In this document: one piece after another, positions 11,188-23,057 of the stretch
How the letters are laid out: each line of letters opens with the position of its first letter
Numbering within the stretch: position 1 is the stretch's first letter
Assembly: GCA_047967505.1 (NCBI GenBank)
Contig: CM106538.1
From: Dipteris shenzhenensis
Lineage: Eukaryota; Polypodiophyta; Polypodiopsida; Gleicheniales
Strand: one strand, 5' to 3'
DNA: 64,000 nt
Notes under the pieces: generated by a model
Told to the model about the DNA's origin: nothing
Database searches by the model: none
The model's input: only the letters and a program-made list of their open reading frames with translations
Translations under genes and position numbers: made by a program

Positions 11188-12827
11188 TTGAAAGAATGTC
11201 AAGGACGACTTATGTTTGTCATAAAGTTGGATGAATGTGAAATTGTTAAAGAGAAAAAGATTGAAAGAGTGACCATCACACTTATGAATAGGGCACTTTA
11301 TACATCAATCACAAAAGAAAACTCAAAGCATTGCAGTGTACAATCAAAGAAGCACATTTGGTGGTTGGGAGCATTTGAGGTAAGAGTGAACTTTCATTTT
11401 TTTAAAATATTGTTGTTTGATTACATTTATTTGATCTAGATGATTCAATAGAGTTTCGTCTTAATTTCAAGTAAAGACAAAGGACCACCAAATCTTGTTT
11501 TGGGTGTTTCACCATAAAAAAATAACCAGAAGTCATAAGAAACCAAGTTCAAGGAGGGCAACTTCCTGTTGAAGGCAAGGGTGATTTTCAAGTTGATTGG
11601 CATATGGCAGGGGACCTCAATACCCTCAAATGTATGTTCAACATAAGCAAAGGAGGTAATTCAAAATCTCCATGCTTTTACTCCAAGGAGCTAGCCCATG
11701 TCATGGATCCTAAATGGTGGAGAAAAGATCCTAATAGAGACAAGATTGATCCTAAATTCAAAGTAGTTCTTGATATTCCTTTGTGCAATGTACATATATG
11801 CACATTGCATACTTTATGTAGAATCATTGAAAAGTTTGTCTTTTTATATATTGGATTTTCTTGCAAGCTTCGACCAGAAAAAAGTAGAAAAAAAGCAATT
11901 GTTGCATTAGGAAAAGTATTATTGGACATGGGTCTCCATGGAGGAGATGTTCATATCATAACAGACATCAAGAAGTCCTCAAATGGAAAGGATGTTCATA
12001 TCATATTAAACCATCAATTGGTGGAGTCAAACCAAGAATATTTTTATTAGAACCACAAAGAGAAGGGAAGCTTGGTAGATGACCAAGATATGTCTCTAGG
12101 GTGAGATACGGCCTTTGGAAGCATGTGCATAATGCAGTTAAAGATGATATGGCAGATGGTGTTGCTTGAAATGTTAAAGCAAATGTATGGAAATCCTTAA
12201 ACAAGCTTTTCTAGCTTTGTGACAAAAATACATGGAACAAGAATGATCATCGTGCATTAGAAGAGGGGCTAACAATTTTTGGAAAATCAATGAAAAGGCA
12301 TGGACAAGCTGCAATATAACACAATACATGGTAAGTTGAATTAATTTGTTTTGTATGCATAGTTTGTACTTTCAAACATGGTTTACAAAATAGTGGCTTA
12401 ATATTTTCTGTAATTGCATCATATTCTAAATAACCACTTTCCATATTTTGTTAAAAAGTATGGATGCCCTGCAATATGGTCCACACAAGGAATGGAAAAG
12501 TCTCATTACACAGCAAGAAATGCTTTTTTTCGACATACACAACATTTTGGAGAAGCACATATGGCAAATAGTCTCAAAGAAGTATTTTCAGCCATTTTTT
12601 AGAGATATACTTCAAAGGTTGCAAATCCAAAAAAAGTTTCATTATCAAAAGTTAAACTTGCCTTTAATATGGCACAAAAGAAAAGAAGAAGAAAGATCCC
12701 TAATAATTCAATAGCTACATAGAAACACGCAGAGTGGAGGTAGTCAAAGGTCTTTGTGAATCACAAGTGGATTGATAGGGTTGGAAACCTTATGGACATT
12801 TATAACAATGAAGCAGAGACTTTGTAA
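11188..12827 (+). pseudogene. DDE-like transposase relic, element A
   Basis: Colinear with elements B and C. Exon 1 (11188-11379) has MFVIKLDECEIVKEKKIERV and KKHIWWLGAFE, followed by a GTAAGA donor. From about 11550: FQVDWHMAGDLNTLKCMFN, IPLCNVHICTLHTLCRIIEK, MGLHGGDV, then (frameshift at about 12000) KPSIGGVK and YGLWKHVHNAVK. The last exon (about 12440-12827) has KYGCPAIWSTQGMEKSHYTA. Candidate acidic triad: D of LDE, D of AGD, E of GMEKSH. The zinc-like Cys cluster kept in element C is lost (CFYSKE). There is an in-frame TGA at about 12168, also present in B. Several frameshifts and stops show it is dead. The N-terminal part seen in B is not recognisable upstream. Confidence 0.7.
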
Positions 12828-12925
12828 TGTTTTCCAAAAAAAATGAGTATAAATTTTGAGATGACTATCTTTTCTTGTAGGTCTTTGTGTCCTTTGTAAC
12901 TTTTGACAATACAATATACTTGAGT

Positions 12926-13738
12926 TTACTCTTGTACTTCTTTTACATCGATCTGCTCTCCTTCGATCTGTTTAGCCTCAGAATCTAGTTGAAGCGGCTC
13001 TCTAAACCTAATCATCAAATCATGCCAAGTGCTAAAGCGTAAGCAGTGTATGTCAAAAAGTACCCTACCCTTGAGTACTCTTTGCCTGGGCCACAAAAAT
13101 GTCCAAAGCAGATAATTTCTCAATTAATATAACTTTATCATTCTGGCAATTTACCTGGTACCCACCAAGAAACTTTGACAAACATTTAAAAAACTAGACA
13201 AATGTCTCTCTCTCATTACTTAATTGTCTGTGGCATATCAAAATCTTGGTAGACAACATCTTCTTCACGTACTATGCAAGGGAAGACAACTGTCCAAGTC
13301 CCCTTTCTCGGCTCCCATTGGAACTTCTCAGAAAACTATCATCTTCAATATAGAGCTACAGTATCAAAAAAGAAGCAATAAGAAATATATACAAGTCATG
13401 ATAAAAAAGATCTAGCAGAGAAAATAGTGATAGCATACCTTCATATTCTCATCATCCTCCAAAATTTTATAGGTCCAAAGATCAGTGCTTCTTTCCACGC
13501 TACTTTGTGTTTTCCTTTGCTCCTTCATCTTTGGCTGAATATCCTTATGCTCCTCCAACTTTTGTGATTTGACCTTATTTAAGGTCTCATCATCCATATC
13601 CTCCTCATCCATAGTTTTTTTAAAGCACATTGAGAGCGCCTCCTTGGGATCAAATGTGTCTTCTAGTACGATTAATTCATCGTCTTCAATTCCAACATCC
13701 TTATGTTGGAACTTGGGGAGAGAGGAGAGCTTCATCAT
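12926..13738 (-). pseudogene. Accessory gene of element A, convergent to transposase
   Basis: Exon 1 (13738-13439) starts MMKLSSLPKFQHKDV, is Asp/Glu/Lys-rich and ends LWTYKILEDDENMK before a GTATGC donor. Exon 2 starts at 13355 after CTGTAG with LYIEDDSFLRSSNGS and continues KILICHRQLSN, FFKCLSK, KVILIEKLSALDIF, FLTYTAYALAL and MIRFREP, interrupted by TAG codons and frameshifts. Element B encodes the same order (LQIEDDTFLQRTSGS, KILIYHRQLSN, YFLKCLSR, LIERLSARDIF, FLSYTSYALAC, LIRFREP) with the intron at the same codon boundary. The protein is not recognised. A TATAAAAG box lies about 70 bp upstream of the ATG, in LTR-like sequence. Confidence 0.65.
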
Positions 13739-14080
13739 GGAGGTGAGTGAGAATACATGAGATATTCAAATGGGTGTTCTATTCATTATGAGAGGAAAGT
13801 CCCTCTTTTATAGAAATGAAGAGAGGGTGTCCTAAATCAATGGCACCTCTCCTACATCAAAGGAGGTAACTCCTAAATCATAGAAACTCCACAATCATAG
13901 GCACCAACCCATGTGGGGGCCTTTGCATTACATCATCACCTATGTCATGGCCTATGGCACTAAGTGTGCCTCTTCTACACACACACGCACACACAACCAT
14001 ATGACTGCTAGTGGATGCACACATGCTCCTAGCAAGCCCTTGATCACACATATTCCAACATACCCCCCCTCAAGGGTTTG
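13739..14080 (-). repeat. LTR-like sequence, left copy
   Basis: It shares an ordered series of words with the LTR at 16432-16815, in the same orientation: gaggaaagtccctc, a TATA-type word, ggcacctctcctacatc, ccatgtgggggccttt, ttacatcatcacc. Similarity is roughly 60 percent by eye. On the minus strand it holds TATAAAAG (13805-13813). It may be the distal LTR of the gag-only element or a related solo LTR. The exact end is not determined. Confidence 0.5.
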
Positions 14081-14499
14081 CCTCTTCTATGTCAAGGATT
14101 CATCTAGTCACATAGTTTCTTATGCCATCTCATGGTGGTCATGCATGCCACTCCATGGTGGTCAAGGATAAATCTATGGCTAGGATCTCATGCTACCAAA
14201 GGTGCCCAAGGGTCAAGGTTTACAAAAATGGGATAGAGCAAACACATATCACATGGCCTACATCATATGGTGACTAGAGGTGATTTACAAAACACATGAA
14301 ATTCTTTTTGGAGTACTACTCCAGGTAGAGAACATCAAAATTTTACCAAGTGATGATAAACAAAAATTCAAAGACAAGTTGCTCAAAAGGCATAGTCTTT
14401 ATCTTCTACCACAAAATTTGATTCTTCATTTGTTGATGGAGTCTTTCCTTCAGCAAAATTTTCTTTATTTGTTGATGCAGCTCTTCTTCACATGAAATG

Positions 14500-15800
14500 C
14501 TTCATTCTCTTGGGAGTCATTCCTCTCCTCTTCTTAGGCTTGTCTCTTGGAGAGCAGCTGTAGAGAAAACCTTTTTAGGTGGCAATACTCCATAGTATGA
14601 TTGGGTACTCCACAGAAGGCACATATCTTTTTCTTGGTATTCGCCTGTAACATCAAATGTGAAAATAAAGTAAATATGTTTAGGCAGATTCACAAGGAAA
14701 TCATATTGATTTTGAATTATCCAATAATTATTAGTCCTCACTCTTGAAAATGTATATTAATCATTATGGAGCCTATCTTTATACTCTTGGATACCAATGT
14801 CCAAGGCTTTAAGTAGTTTAGTGATAGGATCAGTGATGTTAGAGAATACATAATTATGAGCATTAGTTAGCCATCTAAAGGAGTTTGTATGTACTTTGTA
14901 CGTGCCCATAATTTATGGGATAAAGACACTAGTGGGAATGTTAATCTTAAGTGAATGAGAAAAAGAGGAAACTAGATTCACAACTTGATCTTCATCTATA
15001 GAGGAAAGAGAAACTTCAAAGGAACTAAGTCATTATAGAGCAGCATTTCTAATGAGGGATTTACGAATGAAGGTAGGGGTCTGAGATGATTTATCAAGAC
15101 CACAAATGAAAAGGTGGTTAGTGACATAGCTAATTTCATCCATAATATCAAGGTTAAGAAACTATGGTGTTTGATTAAATCTATGTAGAGGGAAGAGATC
15201 ATTAAGGTCTGTTAAGACAATTTTTCTAATAAAACTAAAGTGTTCTTGATCTCATTAATGCACATCCATTTTCAAAGTTTTGACCATTCCTTGATAACCG
15301 GATAGGGGTTAATGGGAACATGAGGGATATGGTTCAGTTTATTTCTCATAAATTCTTGAAGACAAGGATGTCTACATAAGGTAGGATCAGTAGATAATAT
15401 GTGGGTTCCAAAACTATCAAATTTTTTATAGAAGCCTTGGCCATTGAACTTGTCAATTTTATAAGTAGCCATGAAAGGGTCTTACCTTTTTCAGGCAATG
15501 TCTACTCTCTTACAAAATGACTAATCTTGTTGAACAAAGAAATCTCCCTCACTATACAAATGTAGATTGCTAGAGATAAATTCAAAAAAGCCTAATTGCT
15601 TAGCATATTCATACCCAGTTGGCTTCTCCCAAGGTTTCTTGGCTAGGGTCTTCTTCACTTTGAACTTTGTCCTTCTTGTAGTCTTCTTCAAGTGCTTAGC
15701 ATTAGAAGAACCTTCAGAGCCTAGCATTTTGACCTCATTTTGACAAGAGATCAGTCCCAACTGAATTTCAATCTGAGATTGCATTCCCTGATCTGTAATT
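14500..15800 (-). pseudogene. Copia-like gag relic with CCHC zinc knuckle
   Basis: On the minus strand, MATYKIDKFNGQGF (from 15472) resembles the start of copia-type gag proteins. Upstream is a basic segment, KHLKKTTRRTKFKVKKTLAK (15521-15784). Downstream, at about 14590-14632, is a perfect CX2CX4HX4C nucleic-acid-binding knuckle, CAFCGVPNHTMEYC, followed by a basic tail. The frames are broken between these pieces. No protease, integrase or reverse transcriptase was seen between here and the left LTR-like sequence, so this is a gag-only or internally deleted element. Confidence 0.55.
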
Positions 15801-16417
15801 TAGCATTACTTCAATCCTCAAACATCACTCAGCTAGCATTTACTCTAGCATCCAATTTTCAAAACTGTCAAAAATGCTTTGCAAAAGACTAGTTCAACTT
15901 GGAGGGCATAATTCACACAATTGGAAAAGAGTTTAAGAGGGCTTTCTGAGCAAATCTAAAGCATGAATACCAAGGTAGCTTGAACATAGAGCATAGGCAA
16001 AATAGTGTGCCTTCTTGTCTGGGAGAGCTGCACCTTCTTTGACTATCTTTTCCTTGATTTCTCCTTGCTCCAGCATGCATTGGCCTTCAAAATTCACCAA
16101 CAATAGGCTCTAGACATGGACCAACTTGTGCTATAAGGGCTCTAGCAATGGTTGAGTAGATAGACGGAATTGCGGATTTTCTCATCAGACCTTCCTTAGA
16201 TCACAGCACAGGTGATATACTCCATTTCAGGGGAAATGCTCTGGGCCAAATGATCAGTTCATAGGGTAGAGTCTTCAACTAGGAGGTCTTGGCAAAAGAT
16301 GCAAGGGATGAGGAGAACAGAGCTAAGCCATTTCTAAAGAGGAAGAAGGAAGGAAGCTCAAAAGGAGGTGATGGAGAAGATGATGAGGTGGCACTACCAA
16401 ATCTCCAAAGGCTACCA

Positions 16418-16429
16418 GCTCTGATACCA
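16418..16429 (-). other. Primer-binding site for initiator Met tRNA
   Basis: The minus strand reads TGGTATCAGAGC, the standard plant copia primer-binding site complementary to the 3' end of initiator tRNA-Met. It lies two bases inside the LTR end at 16432, as expected for a minus-strand element extending leftward. Confidence 0.8.
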
Positions 16430-16431
16430 AA

Positions 16432-16815
16432 TGTAGAAGAGTGTGGGGTAGAAGAGATGCATCATGGCACAAAGAGAGAGAGCACAAGTGAGGCAAAATC
16501 CATGTATTAGAATGAAGGAAAGTCCTCCATTATATAGACACAGAGGATGGTGTAGGCACCTCCCCTATATCAGTGGCAATCAGTCCCTACATTAGTGGGA
16601 TTGGCCTAAATCAAAGGAACCTTCCATGTGGGGGCCTTTGGCTTACATCACCACTTAGGTAGAGAAGTCACCCAAACGTATATAGTGCAACCCAACAAGG
16701 TTCGCTAGCGTTTCAGCCCATCTAGTCTGCACAACTAGAGGAAATCCTAAGCATAATAGCTAGATGTAGAAGCGGAAATCAGAGCTATGTAATCTACCTC
16801 TCCCATACTCCTACA
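16432..16815 (-). repeat. Copia-type LTR (5' LTR of minus-strand element)
   Basis: On the plus strand it runs from tgtagaagag to actcctaca, giving TG...CA ends with short inverted termini, and abuts the primer-binding site. On the minus strand it has a TATATAA box (about 16533-16540). The length of 384 bp is in range for copia LTRs. The outer end is inferred from the CA terminus; a target-site duplication could not be paired. Confidence 0.6.
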
Positions 16816-19170
16816 TAATAGTTGTGATGTAGAAGAGGTTATATCTCGCCAGCGAAGTACGACAATGGGAAAACCAAGTATGGGAGGCAAAGCTCGTAAG
16901 AAAGAAATGATCTACAGGGGGAGACAGAGTCCATGCATGGGAATAACAATCTAACCGAAAGTTGGCAAGAGTACCTGCAATATATACCAAGCATTTACTA
17001 TCTGTCACCATGCCAACAAATTGGCTAGAAGCAAACCAAGCCAGCTTTGAGTATAATAGTCAATGAGAGCAGCAAGGGAATTGTAGAGTAGGGGTGTCTA
17101 GAGGTTTGTGCATGTCGCCTGAAGTCGTTGTACCGAGTACCCAACGTAGAGGAGGAAGAACAGCAGCGAAGTGCCAGTGCGGTACTCTAGAGTGGCTAAG
17201 AAACACTCACTATGGGATTCTAGAGAAGGAATAATGCCAACAAGTTTGGCCTTGTAGATCATCACCTAGAAAAGAAAAGGGAGTACGTGAAGGGAATGGT
17301 AGGTAGTCTTGAGTGTAGAGGGTGGCCAAGCAACACACCAAAACATAAAAAGTACAAGGGAGATGCTACGCAGCTACCAGAGAATAGGGAGCCAGGCGAG
17401 AGTCATGGAGATAGGAACTTGTGTGCCAAGGTAATGTGAGCAAAGCCAAAACCATGTACGTAAGTGCACATAGCAAAGCAATAGAGCAGCCATCACCGTA
17501 AATGTTAGTGCATGTTAGTGCTATGAGAGCGCAAAAGCTAAGCACCAGGAAGACAACAAAAGCATGAGAGGCCAATAGCACAAGATAAAGAGTATAATAT
17601 ACATGTATCATTGCTAATAAAACTAAACAGCAGAAGGCTTCACGTTTGAGACAACACATCGAACAGAAAGAATATCCCGTGCAGTCAGTTGCCAAGTAAG
17701 TCCATAGACATTCCCATCTAGTAGCCAATATGGAATCACGTAACACTGATGCAGTCAGCAAGTAAGAGGACTATAGCACAATGAAAATAATAGTACGTAA
17801 GATGAAACCATAGCCATGCAGAGGCCCGTACCTAAGAAGTCGCCATTGAGTGACTTGAAACAGGGAAGTGTACTGAAGATATAAGCACTAGGAATCTAGT
17901 GGGGGAGGATGTAGGTCGAGCAGCAAACCCTTTAGCAATCAAGAGTAGAACAAGGTAAAGATGCAACAGCAACTCTAACTGCTATAGCACATTAGTCATG
18001 AGAAGACTTAGGAAAGTGAGGCTTGCAAGCAAGAGAGAATAGTAAGAGGGTAGGGAAATCCTGCCACGTCATAAGGTGGTGCTTCAATGTAGGGGAGACG
18101 AGTAGGCAACCAAGTCATTCCCAATATAGGTAGATCATCACCCAACTCATTAAAACCAAATCTTATCATCATCTAAGTCAAAATTTTATGTGCCCACATT
18201 ATTCCATCCATACAATGTCAATCTGATAGTGTGTTAAGCAATAGCTAGCTTTGCTATAGCCATGTAGATGAAGTATAAGCTCAAACAAAAAATTCAAGGC
18301 ATTAGATTATATATAAAGGGAGGGCAAATACAACCTTATTGGAAATACTATCAAGCACACCAAGCAATACAACAACATATGAGTTTACAATATACAATGT
18401 AGAATTCTAACGCATAGTCTCCAGAAGGAAAACTTCATAAAATTATTGGATGGATCCTCTACTTGTAGCCTCTCATAACTTTGAGGTGTCCCCAAGGAAA
18501 ATTTGTAGTATTTGAATAGAATCATGGAAGATTTTCAATACAATTGAGGTCCATCATGAAGGTAGAGAAACCATAATGTTTTTATTGCTCAATTGTGCAA
18601 GAGTATCACCCCATAGAGATATTACAATCCACAACCAAATCAAGTAAAGAAAACACACCACTCAACCATAGAAGCTCACTACCCAACATTAGAAAGAAAC
18701 AATCCAAGCTAAAGCAAAGCAAATGTATTACATTCTCCATGCACAAATCATGTATAAGACATCACTTCTTCTTGTGTCACCTATCTATAGTTCATTCTTC
18801 TCCCAAACAAGTAGTACCCTGATAGGACCAATTTTTGACTGCTGCTGATAGGACCAATTCCCTCATATAATGGAAAGTGAGGGAAGCCTTACAAAATACA
18901 ACCGTGTCACTAACCTTCATACATACAAAGGTCAAATCCATTAGTCTCCTCAATCTTAATGATGATCTTATCTCAAGTATAATAATGGATAAAAAACCAA
19001 TAAGTGGAAGATAATAAGACTTGCTCTGAATAAAATTCCCTTCATAAATAAAAGGAAGGAATTGAAAGTAGCTTTCAATGGTCGGTTGGGGAAGAATGCT
19101 GGCAGATTATGTAGCATATACCAAATGCCATGATCAAACCAAAGTGGCTATGCTTTGTAATCAATCTTTT
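16816..19170. other. No gene recognised
   Basis: Mixed sequence with short ORFs. The longest (17366-17761, minus, 131 aa, Cys/Leu-rich) shows no domain I recognise and has no homologue-like flanking exons. Words such as gtagaagagg and cacacc recall the LTR at 16432-16815, so part may be diverged retroelement. Confidence 0.4.
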
Positions 19171-19177
19171 CTTCTAA

Positions 19178-20122
19178 TCATTTGCATTTTATATATGGTC
19201 TTCCCACATTAAAGATATCATTCAAGTATTTGGGAGTCCTCTTTTCTACTTTTGAAAACCGGCTCTTACATCTCCCAAACACTCCTACCAGGGAAGGGCA
19301 TTTGCCTATAGCAAAGGCTAACATTGGGCAAATTTTGGAGAGGGGATGGTTATGTGTGATGCTAATATTAAAGTTTTGTGCTTGCCTTTTTGCTTCTGTT
19401 TTCAGTGTCTTACATGAATCGACTAGGTCTGCTAAAAGTAGCCACATATTTGGTGCAAAAGGTGCCAGTAAATTCATATCATGGAGTTCCCAAACCCTAT
19501 TGTCATATGCTAATAACTCTACTTCCAACACTCATGGGGGAAGAAGGGATTGGTATATGTGTGTGCGGAACTCTTCTTTGGCATCACTGCTGCTGATAAG
19601 TTGATCTAAGAAAATTGTTTCCTAGAGATCTTCTAAAATCCCTTCTAGATCCCAAAATTATGGTGTGCAGTATTGGAGGAAGATCCTTCTAGTAGGGAGA
19701 AGCATTTGAACCCCAAACTTTCTTGGTACAATGGCCCTGTTGGTGGAGGGAGGTTCGAATATATAAAGAGGTTCCTCATAGTATCATGATATTTCTCAGC
19801 AAATTCCACTAGCGCAACGTTATCCTCCTCCATTAATTGATCCAAGGACATTGACAATTGATTGATAACTTCCAAAATTTTCTCTTTATTTCCCTTGCCA
19901 ATAACTAGAATTTTGCGCCAATCATTGATGGACAGTTGCATAACCATTAACTTATTGGATTCATGGTGTTCCTTGATTTCTTGCATGTCTAGGGCAATGA
20001 TTCTGTCATGGACTCTCTTATTCAGCATAGTCATTATGGCCTGGCATCCAAGTGATGGAGCAGGCAGTGGATCCATATATTCGAGGGTCATCAGACTTTT
20101 GTGCCGCAAGGAGGCCTATTAA
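19178..20122 (-). other. Two unrecognised minus-strand ORFs
   Basis: Open stretches at 19645-20109 (154 aa, contains EIKEHHESNKL and EKILEVINQLSMSLDQL, helical and acidic) and 19178-19531 (117 aa). Neither matches a family I know. They could be one decayed retroelement or host gene read on the minus strand. Overlapping plus ORFs are taken as shadows. Confidence 0.3.
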
Positions 20123-21170
20123 CCAATGTCAAGCACAACCATAAGTCATGAGATTTTTCTTATCTCACAATGGTTAGGCTAGTGTGTGTTCAACCTACAT
20201 TGCAACTATTTTTCTAATCATTCCTGTAAACTTATCTTTGAAACAATTTAGAATCCTTTACTTATCCATCTCTATATACCCTCAAATAATTTCATGCAAA
20301 GTTATTTCATCAATTTTAATCCACCCTTCATATTTCCAATAGTTACTCTTTTATTTTCTGTAATTCTTATCTGAAATTCATCTCCCATTTTCCTTATTCA
20401 TCCCAGTAATGACCATTCTAGATGTATCTATCAAAACCATAGTAATCTTATCACTGCAAAATTCAAAATATTAGTGGAATAAGTATCCATATATTAGTTT
20501 GCATTGGAGTATACGATGTCCCAATCTTGTGAGATTATTCTCTCATATTCAAAACTTCCAAGCCACCAGTTCTTGGATTAGATAATTGGGTCAAAGGATA
20601 AAGCTATCTTCTAAACAGTCTCAGTTGCAGTTACATCAAAATTGAAATGGATATGGTATACCCATAAACAATATTGTCTGATAGCCAAAATCTCAATGCT
20701 ATACCCAATAGTTTTATAAAAAAAGGAAACCACTAAATTTCTAGTAGATTTTTGAAGTGGTGCTCCAATCTTCCAGTGGTAAATAGTGTGCCAATGTTAT
20801 CAAATTCATTCAGCTGTAAATCTGGTTGAGAAACATATCAGCTCACCTGCATCCATCCACAAAAAGGGTAAGTTAGGACTAGGACCTTTTAATGTGGGGC
20901 TATAGGCCTCCATGCTGACATGTAGTTGCTATCCATGTCACCCAACTTGATTTGCATTAATTTTCATCATGGCACATAAATTCCAAAAATATTCAATAGA
21001 TGTTACACAATTCCTAAATGGCAGTAAAGATATTTTATAAATGATAGTAAAAATCTTCAGCAAAATAGCAATATAAACTCTTAGTAACCAAGATTATAAA
21101 CCATACTGATCTCTGCATAGTCATATGATGATACTCAATAATTGGTATTAGTCATCCTAATCAAACAGAT
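20123..21170. other. AT-rich stretch, nothing recognised
   Basis: No ORF above background, no long repeat and no terminal repeat structure seen by eye. Confidence 0.5.
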
Positions 21171-21187
21171 ATCTCTTTCTTTTGTAC

Positions 21188-21246
21188 ACTCTCTCCCTCT
21201 CCCTCTCCCTCTCCCCCTCCCTCTCCCTCTCCCTCCCCCTCCCCAT
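21188..21246 (+). repeat. (CCCTCT)n microsatellite
   Basis: Hexamer-type ctccct units. It is preceded by tttcttttgtacactct, which is the right arm of the palindromes at 22440 and 22704. Confidence 0.9.
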
Positions 21247-21741
21247 GTCCCTCCACATCTAATTCTCTCTTTCCTTCATGATTGTCTTATATTGAAAAAA
21301 CCTATACACAAGAATGTGTGAGAGAGAGAGAGTAGCATGACACACACCATGAGAGAGACAGAGAGAGACCTTTCTCTTCCATTGTGGGGTGGGAACTCGT
21401 GAAAGTCACTAGCGTGGAAACTTGACAGTGGTGGTGGCATGACAGATGTGACTCTCTTGAGGAAAGCAAACAAGAAAGATGAGGATTGTTGGGGAGGACA
21501 TGATGACCTTTCGCACTACTTTTGAGATGTATTTATACCACACGTGTGATTATTAATCACAATTTAATAGATGCAAAAACCTTTGAGCAGTTACTATTTA
21601 TATCGAATGACTCCCTAATTAGCCTTAATAGCCATATAACTCACAAAATCTGCCTCCCAATATCCATTCGCTCAAGGAGCTCCATCTGTCATGATACCTA
21701 TTTGCCACCTACGTCGCTCCCATCCATCTGTTTGCTTCTAG

Positions 21742-21981
<240 letters not shown>

Positions 21982-22393
21982 TTCAAACAGGAGCAGGTTA
22001 TCGGGGGGAGGAGGGAATGGAAGGAGAAAGAGGAGGGGGAGGAGAACAGGAAGAGGAAGAGGAGCGAGAGGGAGGTGAGGGGGAGGTGAATGCTAGGAGT
22101 GGAGAAATGGCAGAGAGTAATTTGCAGGAGAGATGTCTAGAGGATCTTGAAAAGCAAGGGAGGCAGGAGGAATCTATTTTGGGCAATGCTTGTAATATCC
22201 ACTCTAGTAGCAACACGGAATATGGAGAAGGAGCTACAAGCTTTGTACAAGTAAGAGCTCACAAGGGACTCGCTCTTTAAGAGTGAAGAAGATGAAGAAG
22301 ATTGATTGTATAAGAGCACAAGGGGCACACCCTTTGGCTTTCAGACTATGTGTGTTTAAACAATTGAGGTGAAATAGAGCTTGAAAGAGAGAG

Positions 22394-22397
<4 letters not shown>

Positions 22398-22431
<34 letters not shown>
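22398..22431 (+). repeat. (GA)n tract
   Basis: Pure (GA)n directly upstream of the first 65-nt palindrome. Confidence 0.95.
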
Positions 22432-22433
<2 letters not shown>

Positions 22434-22439
22434 ACATGT

Positions 22440-22504
22440 GTACAAAAAAAAGCAATTAGGAGGGTTGGGGAATTCCCAACCATCCTAATTACTTTCTTTT
22501 GTAC
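22440..22504. repeat. 65-nt palindrome, copy 1
   Basis: Arms gtacaaaa(a/g)aaagc...ggttggg meet at a GGAATTCC centre and return as cccaacc...actttcttttgtac. A few arm mismatches are present. It lies between (GA)n tracts and is followed by actctatatggtgtgt, as is copy 2. Confidence 0.85.
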
Positions 22505-22565
22505 ACTCTATATGGTGTGTACACACACGTGACACACACACATAGAGAACACAAATATATATATA

Positions 22566-22627
22566 TATAGAGAGAGAGAGAGACAGAGACAAAGATAGAA
22601 ATAGAGAGACAGAGGGAGGAAGAGAGG

Positions 22628-22667
<40 letters not shown>

Positions 22668-22703
22668 CACATAAAGAGAGACAAAGAGACATGAGAGAGA
22701 GAT
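22566..22703 (+). repeat. GA-rich microsatellite
   Basis: Interrupted (GA)n with gagaca units between the two palindromes, preceded by a short (TA)n at 22556-22568. Confidence 0.9.
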
Positions 22704-22768
22704 ATACAAAAGAAAGCGATCAAGAGGGTTGGGAAATTCCAAACCCTCCATATCGCTTTCTTTTGTAC
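22704..22768. repeat. 65-nt palindrome, copy 2
   Basis: Same length, arms and centre type (GGGAAATTCC) as copy 1: arm tacaaaagaaagcgat, agagggttggg and the reverse complement. It is followed by actctatatgttgtgt. It is likely a small foldback element inserted in (GA)n DNA. Confidence 0.85.
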
Positions 22769-22782
22769 ACTCTATATGTTGT

Positions 22783-22831
<49 letters not shown>

Positions 22832-22909
22832 TGAGAGATAGACAAACAGATAGAGGGAGAACACTGTGAGACAAACACAAAGACACACACACACACACAG
22901 AGAGAGAAT

Positions 22910-22940
<31 letters not shown>

Positions 22941-22958
22941 GAACAAAGAGAACAAAAA

Positions 22959-23004
<46 letters not shown>

Positions 23005-23057
23005 AAGACAGAGAGAGAGAGAGAGGGAGGGAGGGAGGGAGGGAGGGAGGGAGGGAG
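22783..23057 (+). repeat. (GA)n, (CA)n and (GGGA)n microsatellite field
   Basis: Consecutive GA runs, an acacac stretch near 22880 and a (GGGA)n run at 23028-23056. ORFs rich in Ser-Leu or Arg-Glu here are artefacts. Confidence 0.95.

Noticed and set aside
17366-17761. 131-aa Cys/Leu-rich minus ORF resembling a membrane protein
   Set aside because: No recognisable family, no flanking exons, atypical composition; left as unsupported.
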